Shown: in pieces, positions 6,097 through 11,150 of the stretch
Layout: the number at the start of each line of letters is the position of its first letter
Position numbering within the stretch: the stretch's first letter is position 1
Source of the DNA: Porticoccus sp.
Lineage (GTDB): Bacteria > Pseudomonadota > Gammaproteobacteria > Pseudomonadales > Porticoccaceae
Reading direction: 5' to 3'
Length of the DNA stretch: 11,150 bases
NCBI GenBank assembly: GCA_011049795.1
Contig: DRHD01000101.1
Coordinates: 1 to 11,150 of the forward strand
Notes under the pieces: generated by a model
Databases searched by the model: none
Told to the model about the DNA's origin: nothing
Seen by the model: the letters and a program-made list of their open reading frames with translations, nothing else
Translations under genes and position numbers: made by a program

Positions 6097-7629
6097 TTAA
6101 ACTCTCACCATATTCCGTTCATCTGCCCACTGTCGAAGCGCAGCTAGTTTTTCCGCCATCACAACGGAAAGAGGTGCTGTGGCTTGTAATTCAGTTAACA
6201 GCAATGATTGAGAAACGACTCTCTGATGTCCCTGTGTATCAGAACTCTTCGCAGTCTCACCATTACCATTTTCAGATAAGCCCCGATAAACCGCTGAGAC
6301 GATTGCCTGCTCAATTTCAGCACCAGTAAAACCTTCGGCTACCAGCGCTAATTCAGTAAGGTCGAAGTTGCTTATATCCAGCTCTCGCTTTTCCAGATGG
6401 ATTTTAAAAATAATTTCACGGGTTTTTTCATCGGGCAGGTCGACAAAAAATAATTCGTCTAAGCGCCCTTTACGAATCAGCTCTGGCGGTAGTTTGGAAA
6501 TATCATTAGAGGTTGCCACCACAAATACGGGCGATTGTTTCTCTGCCAGCCAGGTAAGCAACGTACCCAACACACGTTGGGAGGTTCCGGAATCAGAATT
6601 ATCGGTACTCAGGCCTTTTTCAATTTCGTCCATCCACAATACGCAGGGGGACATTTTCTCCGCCATGGCCAGAGATTCCCGCAGATTGCGCTCTGTCTCT
6701 CCGTGAAATTTATTGTAGAGCGCGCCGAGATCCAGCCTGAGTAGCGGCACATTCCACATACCGGCCACGGATTTTGCAGCAAGGCTTTTCCCGCCGCCTT
6801 GCACACCCAACAGCAGAATACCTTTGGGGGAATCGATATTGGCTACATCACCATTGCCATTGAATGCCCCACGCCTGATATCCAGCCAATTCTTCAGGTT
6901 CTCCATGCCAGCTACTGCTGTAAATTGCTCGGTGTCATATTCGTAACTGAGGATGCCATCCAGCTCCATCAATTTAAATTTGGCTTGATTGACCTCTGGG
7001 ATATCTGATTCCGTAATAGCGCCATCATCCACGATGGCACCACGAACTAAACGCCGGATATCTACCCGAGGCAAGCCTTGGAGGTTACTCACCAGCTTTT
7101 GCAGGGTTTCGTTATCGGTTTTTACTTTTTGATCACCATTACGTTGCCCCCACTGTTTCGCTTCCTCACGAATAATGGACAGTATCTGCTTATCATCAGG
7201 CAGGGATATTTTAAAGCGAGCACTGAGTCGGGAAAGCTCTGGAGGAAGCTCTAGTGAGTGGCTAAGTAACACGATGGTAATGGCACCAGCAGTGTTTTTT
7301 TGAGCAATGTCTTTTAGCAGGCGAATATTTTTAGGGTGGTCGTCTAGCCAATGGTGGAAATCACAGAGCACATAAAAACCTGGCTCTGTACTGCCTTTAA
7401 TTCGCTGTAAAACGTCTTCTGGCTCATTGTGTTGAGCGTGTTTAACCAGCTGCAAACCAAAGCTGACTTTTTGTAAGCCATCGGTCAAGGTCCACTGATA
7501 GACCGGCTTATCTCGCTTGCGCCCAACCCGCATAAACAGATCAAGCGCTTTTTGCTCTTCATGGCTTTCCAATACGATGATGGGTATTCGGCAATCCAGA
7601 ATAATGCCGAGGTCATGTGCATCCTGCAT
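6097..7629 (-). CDS. Ycf46-like AAA+ ATPase
   Basis: This is a 510-residue protein with one intact AAA+ module in its C-terminal half. The Walker A motif is GVQGGGKS (275-282). Walker B is CVLWMDEIEKG with D334-E335. Sensor 1 is N375 in VATSND, and the arginine-finger region is IRKGRLDELFF (385-395). The N-terminal half has no Walker A, but FYVLCDFHHWL (85-95) and ITIVLLSHSLELPPELSRL (117-135) look like Walker B and sensor-1 strands of a degenerate second ATPase domain, as in the Ycf46 family. The cellular role in gammaproteobacteria is unknown; remodelling of a partner protein is an inference from the AAA+ fold. The ATG at 7629 has AAGGAG 8 bp upstream. It follows the metallo-hydrolase gene by 12 bp, so they almost certainly form one operon. 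Confidence 0.88.
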   Translation of the reverse strand: MQDAHDLGIILDCRIPIIVLESHEEQKALDLFMRVGRKRDKPVYQWTLTDGLQKVSFGLQLVKHAQHNEPEDVLQRIKGSTEPGFYVLCDFHHWLDDHPKNIRLLKDIAQKNTAGAITIVLLSHSLELPPELSRLSARFKISLPDDKQILSIIREEAKQWGQRNGDQKVKTDNETLQKLVSNLQGLPRVDIRRLVRGAIVDDGAITESDIPEVNQAKFKLMELDGILSYEYDTEQFTAVAGMENLKNWLDIRRGAFNGNGDVANIDSPKGILLLGVQGGGKSLAAKSVAGMWNVPLLRLDLGALYNKFHGETERNLRESLAMAEKMSPCVLWMDEIEKGLSTDNSDSGTSQRVLGTLLTWLAEKQSPVFVVATSNDISKLPPELIRKGRLDELFFVDLPDEKTREIIFKIHLEKRELDISNFDLTELALVAEGFTGAEIEQAIVSAVYRGLSENGNGETAKSSDTQGHQRVVSQSLLLTELQATAPLSVVMAEKLAALRQWADERNMVRV

Positions 7630-7641
7630 ATCTACTGCTCC

Positions 7642-8586
7642 TTATTGTCTTGCCAGCCAAACATCCAAACCTTGGGCATTGAGCTTGAAATCCAGTGCCA
7701 ATACTTTTCGTAACGCCTGCAAATCCGCTTCTGGTTGCATCGTTTTAATCTTCACCAATGTCATATCCTCTACCTCGCGCAGAATCAATTGCTGCCGGTC
7801 TGGCTCATGTTTAAATGACAGGGCAATTCTCCGGTAATCTTCTACCTGCTCACACAGTAATTTCGCTACACGTTCAGGCTGCTCAAGCACGCTGTAGTGG
7901 GTCAAATACATTCTCTGTGGGCCTGCGCTCATCATTAACCCAATGGAGCCTAATAGCTTATCTGGATCAAATTGCACCGGTGATGTGGTGGGCATGATAA
8001 ATCGCTTATCGCCAAATATTAGTTCCCGATAAGAAATCCCAAAAGTGTCTCCAGTAAACCACCCTCGGCTCTGGCGATCCCAAACACAAAAATGGTGCTC
8101 AGCGTGGCCCGGTGTGTGCCGAATTTCTAACGGCCTCCCACCCAGATCCAGCACATCTCCATCCTCGGCAACTATCACCCGCGCTTCTGGCACAGGAAGA
8201 ATCTCACCATAGAATTCCTCGAATTTTTTCTCGCCATAAACGGCTTTCGTGCCAGCAATCAACTTGCTCGGATCAATCATGTGACGGGCACCCCGCGGAT
8301 GAATGACCAGCTTGGCACCGGTATACCTCTGCATCAGCACGCCAGCACCACCTGCATGGTCAAGATGCACATGGGTTGGAATAATGTATCGGACCGCATC
8401 AGCGGAAAGGTTCAAGTCCGCCAGTGCTTCAGCAATAGCTTCTGCCGTATACGCTGTTCCAGTTTCGATAATGGCAACCTCATCACCCTCTACCATCAAG
8501 TAACAACAGGCCACACCGGGACTGATATAGCGGGCATCAATACAGTAAATACCGTAACCCAGGCTTTCCACAGGACTGACCTTCAT
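7642..8586 (-). CDS. Metallo-beta-lactamase-fold hydrolase
   Basis: This is a 314-residue MBL-fold protein, probably a binuclear zinc hydrolase. The metal ligands are visible in order: H72-x-H74-x-D76-H77 in THVHLDHAGG, H161 in HTPGHAEHH, D180 in FTGDTFG and H230 in LTHYS. The extra C-terminal helical part (231-314) is typical of glyoxalase-II-like or related subgroups, but the substrate cannot be named. I chose ATG at 8586 because GGAGG sits just before it (8591-8595). A longer frame begins with TTG at 8601, but that start would place the Shine-Dalgarno inside the coding region. No signal peptide is apparent, so it is likely cytoplasmic. It leads a two-gene operon with the Ycf46-like ATPase and is divergent from coq7. 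Confidence 0.9.
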   Translation of the reverse strand: MKVSPVESLGYGIYCIDARYISPGVACCYLMVEGDEVAIIETGTAYTAEAIAEALADLNLSADAVRYIIPTHVHLDHAGGAGVLMQRYTGAKLVIHPRGARHMIDPSKLIAGTKAVYGEKKFEEFYGEILPVPEARVIVAEDGDVLDLGGRPLEIRHTPGHAEHHFCVWDRQSRGWFTGDTFGISYRELIFGDKRFIMPTTSPVQFDPDKLLGSIGLMMSAGPQRMYLTHYSVLEQPERVAKLLCEQVEDYRRIALSFKHEPDRQQLILREVEDMTLVKIKTMQPEADLQALRKVLALDFKLNAQGLDVWLARQ

Positions 8587-8616
8587 ATGACCTCCACACA
8601 ACAGGGCCGTTGATTT

Positions 8617-8625
8617 TGCTACAAT
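8617..8625 (+). promoter_or_regulatory. Extended -10 promoter element for coq7
   Basis: TGCTACAAT is an extended -10 (TGn plus TACAAT, 5 of 6 to TATAAT) with no convincing -35, as usual for this promoter class. Transcription would begin near 8632, about 15 bases before the first ATG of coq7. It lies in the 60-bp gap shared with the divergent metallo-hydrolase gene. Confidence 0.5.
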
Positions 8626-8646
8626 AGCTGCCGGTTAAACAGCCAA

Positions 8647-9303
8647 ATGGACAGATTAATGAGTTTACGACGCCTTTCACCTCTCGACGGACTATTGCTT
8701 CAGGTAGACCGCGCGCTGCGCACACTGGCTGTGGACGCACCTGCACACGGGAGATGCTCTCCGGCTAAAGAGGCCACTGAGCAGGATCTTTCTGATGAGG
8801 AAAAGCGTCATGCTGCAGGCCTAATGCGGGTCAACCATACGGGTGAAGTCTGTGCGCAAGCGCTCTATCAGGGGCAAGCTCTCACAGCAAAATTGACCTC
8901 TGTTCGGGGCGAAATGGAACAAGCTGCTGACGAGGAAATTGACCATCTGGCCTGGTGCCAGGAACGAGTCAAGCAACTCGGAAGTCACTCCAGTGTCCTA
9001 AACCCCATCTGGTACGGACTATCATTTGGCCTTGGCGCCACCGCTGGACTGATCAGCGACAAACTCAGCTTGGGTTTTGTGTCAGCTACGGAAGACCAGG
9101 TCTGCCAGCATCTGGAGCATCACCTCAAAGAATTACCGCCCAAGGATGAGAAAAGCCGTGCCATTGTGAAACAAATGCTCATCGATGAAGCGAAACATGC
9201 GCACTCTGCACTCAATGCCGGAGGCCTGAAATTTCCCGCACCGGTCAAAGGCCTGATGGCCTTACTATCCAAGGCAATGACAGAAACCAGCTACCGCATT
9301 TAA
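8647..9303 (+). CDS. coq7: 2-octaprenyl-3-methyl-6-methoxy-1,4-benzoquinol hydroxylase (Coq7 family)
   Basis: Coq7 is a membrane-associated di-iron monooxygenase that hydroxylates the quinol ring in a late step of ubiquinone synthesis. The ligands of the four-helix di-iron site are all visible: E67 in [15 protein letters not shown]97-x-x-H100 in [10 protein letters not shown]149 in SATEDQV and E181-x-x-H184 in [10 protein letters not shown]. The [16 protein letters not shown] stretch is characteristic. The length of 218 residues matches Pseudomonas-type Coq7 (about 215). Two starts are possible, ATG 8647 or ATG 8659; neither has a strong Shine-Dalgarno, and the predicted short leader fits either. 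The 3' end converges on the LysR gene with only 10 bp between their ends. Confidence 0.96.
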   Translation: MDRLMSLRRLSPLDGLLLQVDRALRTLAVDAPAHGRCSPAKEATEQDLSDEEKRHAAGLMRVNHTGEVCAQALYQGQALTAKLTSVRGEMEQAADEEIDHLAWCQERVKQLGSHSSVLNPIWYGLSFGLGATAGLISDKLSLGFVSATEDQVCQHLEHHLKELPPKDEKSRAIVKQMLIDEAKHAHSALNAGGLKFPAPVKGLMALLSKAMTETSYRI

Positions 9304-9322
9304 CTAAGGTTTTTTAATGCGG
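9294..9322. terminator. Inverted repeat spanning the convergent ends of coq7 and the LysR gene
   Basis: CCGCATT (9294-9300) and AATGCGG (9316-9322) are perfect 7-bp inverted complements that include the last codons of both genes. A run of six T (9310-9315) lies in the loop rather than after the stem, so this is at best an atypical shared terminator. Confidence 0.35.
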
Positions 9323-10291
9323 GTGTAAGCGAGCAGCCTCTTTTGCTCTTTCCTGTATTTCTCTGACGATACCAACAATTTTTTCTTTCACCCATTGGTG
9401 GGCCGGAGATTTAATGGTTCTGGCATGCTGCACCAGCACTACCGGAACAGTGCTATCGAAATCCAGCTCTTCTGGGTACGGCTTACGGACAATATCGTAG
9501 GTTTCCCCTTCAATTTTCAAGTCGTGCATGGTCGCCATCATCAAGCAGTCTGTCTGCCGCAAAGCATCCATTGCTGTCATTAACTGGGTGGTGACCAAGC
9601 TTTTTTTTCGTTTCAGTCCAAGCTTGGATAGCTCACGATCAAACCGGGTTTCTACCGCCGCTGAAACGACTCCCGACAAGAGTAAGTAATATTGAATAAA
9701 GGGGTACTCAAGCATTTCTTTCAGGGTGAGCGTTTCCTTTTTTGCTAGCGGATGCTCAGCCCTCATCCACACCGCTGGCGTGAAAGAACCCAATGGAGTC
9801 ATATGGTATTCATCGGAATATGGCCTGGCAATTTCAATGGCAAAATCCAGCTGACCATCCTCCAGTACTCGCCCCTCCTCATGAGGCTCACTGGTCAGTG
9901 TTAATGACATAAAGGGTGCCTCATTAATAAGCCGGCTGGTCAATGTAGGTATCACCTGAACAGCAATAAACTCTGCCGCCATAATGCAAATTTCACCTTC
10001 ATAAGTCAGCGGGTCAAATTGGCTAGGGGCTACTAAGTCAGCTACTCCAGCTAACAACATTGGCAATTGCTTTCCCAGCTCAGTAGCTCTTGGGGTTGGT
10101 ATCAGCCCTCGGCCACTACGAATAAAGAGAGGGTCATCAAATAGCTCCCTAAGCCTCTGCAGGGTCTTACTCATTGCTGGCTGAGTAATAAATAACCGCT
10201 CTGCAGCCCGAGTAACACTTTGCTCTTCAATCAGCATCTGAAGCGCTACCAACAAATTCAGATCAACTCTCGATAATAACTTGGTATCCAC
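9314..10291 (-). CDS. LysR-type transcriptional regulator
   Basis: This is a 325-residue LTTR. The N-terminal winged helix-turn-helix is clear: LNLLVALQMLIEEQSVTRAA then LFITQPAMSKTLQRLRELFD and PLFIRSGRGLIPTPRA (about 11-69). The rest is a periplasmic-binding-protein-like effector domain (about 90-305). The opening VDLNLLVALQ puts it among the NodD/LeuO/NahR-like members rather than the CysB or GltC types, but the ligand is unknown. The start is GTG at 10291, with AAGG 8 bp upstream; an ATG five bases further upstream is out of frame. It lies between coq7 and the OsmC gene, a position where, from memory, pseudomonads carry speD, and its own promoter region faces the divergent predicted small RNA, which it might regulate. 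Confidence 0.93.
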   Translation of the reverse strand: MDTKLLSRVDLNLLVALQMLIEEQSVTRAAERLFITQPAMSKTLQRLRELFDDPLFIRSGRGLIPTPRATELGKQLPMLLAGVADLVAPSQFDPLTYEGEICIMAAEFIAVQVIPTLTSRLINEAPFMSLTLTSEPHEEGRVLEDGQLDFAIEIARPYSDEYHMTPLGSFTPAVWMRAEHPLAKKETLTLKEMLEYPFIQYYLLLSGVVSAAVETRFDRELSKLGLKRKKSLVTTQLMTAMDALRQTDCLMMATMHDLKIEGETYDIVRKPYPEELDFDSTVPVVLVQHARTIKSPAHQWVKEKIVGIVREIQERAKEAARLHPH

Positions 10292-10333
10292 AATACATGC
10301 CTTGTAGTTATGAGGGTTATTATCTTAATACAT

Positions 10334-10362
10334 TTGAATCATGGGTGCGCGGCCCTTATATT
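10334..10362 (+). promoter_or_regulatory. Sigma70-like promoter for predicted small RNA
   Basis: TTGAAT (10334-10339) and TATATT (10357-10362) are separated by exactly 17 bp, matching the -35 and -10 consensus at 4 of 6 and 5 of 6 positions. Transcription would start near 10369. No plus-strand protein gene follows before the terminator at 10467-10493. Confidence 0.55.
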
Positions 10363-10368
10363 ACCAAC

Positions 10369-10493
10369 AGTCCCAGTGAAGCTAAGTCTTACCAACCAAT
10401 GTAGGTAACGACTTGGAAGCTTTACTAAGATCAAGTTTATATCTCTATACTCCCTCTATATCCCTTAAGGCAGCGCTAGCTGCCTTTTTTTTT
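10369..10493 (+). ncRNA. Predicted small RNA between the LysR and OsmC genes
   Basis: This is a stand-alone plus-strand unit of about 125 nt: promoter at 10334-10362, then a stem, a single-stranded pyrimidine-rich stretch and a strong terminator. The first hairpin pairs AAGTC-TTACC (10384-10393) with GGTAA-c-GACTT (10404-10414) around a 10-base loop, with one bulged C and a possible extension GCT/AGC. The linker contains CTCCCTC (10450-10456) and CCC (10462-10464), complementary to GAGGG-type Shine-Dalgarno sequences. The only ATG (10399) is followed directly by TAG, so no peptide is encoded. The shape is that of an Hfq-type trans-acting sRNA. I do not recognise a named family. It has too few GGA motifs for an RsmY/Z-like RNA. 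Confidence 0.55.
10467..10493 (+). terminator. Strong intrinsic terminator of the predicted small RNA
   Basis: AAGGCAGC (10467-10474) pairs perfectly with GCTGCCTT (10479-10486) around the tetraloop GCTA, followed by a run of T to 10493. The T-run is on the plus strand only, whereas both neighbouring genes are on the minus strand, so this terminator must serve a transcript arising inside the gap. Confidence 0.85.
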
Positions 10494-10608
10494 GCATGCC
10501 AAATGCTCCTCTCACATTTTGAGAATAGCCATACAGGCTTGCTTGATCCGAAGGGTAGGTATTAGGCTCAGGACGACGACACCCACGACAAGACCAGTTT
10601 TCAGCCGT
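10494..10608. other. Gene-free stretch between the two terminators
   Basis: No open reading frame, promoter or strong fold is seen here. A short GAC-rich run (GGACGACGACACCCACGAC, about 10571-10589) is the only visible pattern. Confidence 0.5.
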
Positions 10609-10643
10609 AAAAAACAATAAAAGCTACTCTAGAGAGCGCTTTT
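10609..10643 (-). terminator. Likely terminator of the OsmC-family gene
   Basis: Read on the minus strand, AAAAGC (10643-10638) pairs with GCTTTT (10624-10619), with an inner CTC/GAG stem and small internal loop. After ATTG comes TTTTTT (10614-10609). It lies about 40 bp behind the OsmC stop codon. The stem is AT-rich and interrupted, so strength is uncertain. Confidence 0.55.
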
Positions 10644-10684
10644 CAGGAAAAGTAGATTCTATTCTCTGGAAGCTATAAGGAAAA

Positions 10685-11107
10685 CTATGCAGGTGATTGC
10701 ATTTCGTAGCTATGAGTAATGTCTACACCGCCCTTCGCCAACATAATCGATGCTGAGCAGTATTTCTCCGCTGACAGTTTCACAGCATTACGAACCATAC
10801 TCTCTTTCAAGTTATTACCAGTAATCACAAAATGAAGGTGGATTTTAGTAAAAACTGAAGGTACTTCATCTGCGCGCTCTGACTCAATCTCAGCAACGCA
10901 ATCTATAATATCCTGGCGGCTTTTCTTGAGGATATGAATGACATCAAAGGACGAGCAGCCCCCCATACCAATCAACAGCATTTCCATCGGGCGAGCACCC
11001 TGATTCTTGCCACCGTGATCCGGCGGACCATCCATGACAATACTGTGACCTGTTTCTGACTCGGCAATAAATTTGGCGTCTCCGCCCCAGATAATTTTTG
11101 CTTTCAT
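10685..11107 (-). CDS. OsmC family protein (YhfA-like)
   Basis: This is a 140-residue OsmC-fold protein, probably a thiol-dependent peroxidase or redox protein of the cytoplasm. The two redox cysteines are present: C51 in GMGGCSSFDVIHIL, which begins the central helix, and C117 in AEKYCSASIML. The arginine that tunes the peroxidatic cysteine is R39 in GARPMEMLL. Length and the GGCSSFDV motif fit the YhfA subgroup, which in many gammaproteobacteria is adjacent to crp; crp/vfr may therefore lie just beyond the right edge. The ATG at 11107 has only a distant AAGGT (about 11 bp away) as ribosome binding site. A terminator follows at 10609-10643. It could also be labelled simply as OsmC/Ohr-fold, since substrate cannot be inferred. 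Confidence 0.9.
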   Translation of the reverse strand: MKAKIIWGGDAKFIAESETGHSIVMDGPPDHGGKNQGARPMEMLLIGMGGCSSFDVIHILKKSRQDIIDCVAEIESERADEVPSVFTKIHLHFVITGNNLKESMVRNAVKLSAEKYCSASIMLAKGGVDITHSYEMQSPA

Positions 11108-11150
11108 GACACACTAGACCTTAAAAGTGTCGAGAGCCTAACATAAATGA

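Noticed and set aside
8587..8601. TTG at 8601 as start of the metallo-hydrolase
   Set aside because: The extra five codons contain the GGAGG that serves ATG 8586.
10369..10493. RsmY/RsmZ-type regulator RNA
   Set aside because: These need several GGA motifs in loops; only one GGA occurs in the predicted transcript.
1..11150. CRISPR array, tRNA or rRNA genes
   Set aside because: No regularly spaced repeats and no cloverleaf or rRNA-like sequence were seen on either strand.

Overview
The window looks like chromosomal DNA of a marine-type gammaproteobacterium. Two backbone arrangements support this: fis-purH-purD on the left, as in Pseudomonas and relatives, and coq7 close to a YhfA-type OsmC gene on the right, a neighbourhood that lies beside crp/vfr in pseudomonads. 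A Cellvibrionales-like host is a reasonable guess, but it is inference; there is no rRNA or other marker gene here.

Layout. Positions 2-3315 (+) hold the 3' end of fis, then purH and purD, which carry out the last two IMP-forming steps and an early step of purine synthesis; a strong hairpin lies between purH and purD. Positions about 3316-6091 form an AT-richer accessory insert with two minus-strand genes. The first is a 687-residue protein with an N-terminal acetyltransferase (GNAT) domain, a PIN nuclease domain with all four expected acidic residues, a second degenerate GNAT-like region and a C-terminal PUA/ASCH-like region. The second is a 137-residue stand-alone ASCH protein. The insert is bracketed by diverged direct repeats, the left one folding into a short attC-like hairpin. 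This pair is the best candidate for an undescribed system, probably acting on RNA.

Positions 6097-8586 (-) carry a metallo-beta-lactamase-fold hydrolase followed 12 bp later by a Ycf46-like AAA+ ATPase. This two-gene operon is divergent from coq7 (8647-9303, +), the ubiquinone hydroxylase. A LysR-type regulator (9314-10291, -) converges on coq7. The 393-base gap before the OsmC gene (10685-11107, -) has no protein gene, but holds a complete plus-strand transcription unit: a sigma70-like promoter, a stable hairpin and a strong intrinsic terminator, giving a predicted small RNA of about 125 nt. A separate terminator for the OsmC gene lies in the same gap.

The backbone genes are housekeeping (purine supply, ubiquinone, chromosome architecture). 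The accessory interest lies in the GNAT-PIN/ASCH pair, the small RNA and the uncharacterised ATPase/hydrolase operon.
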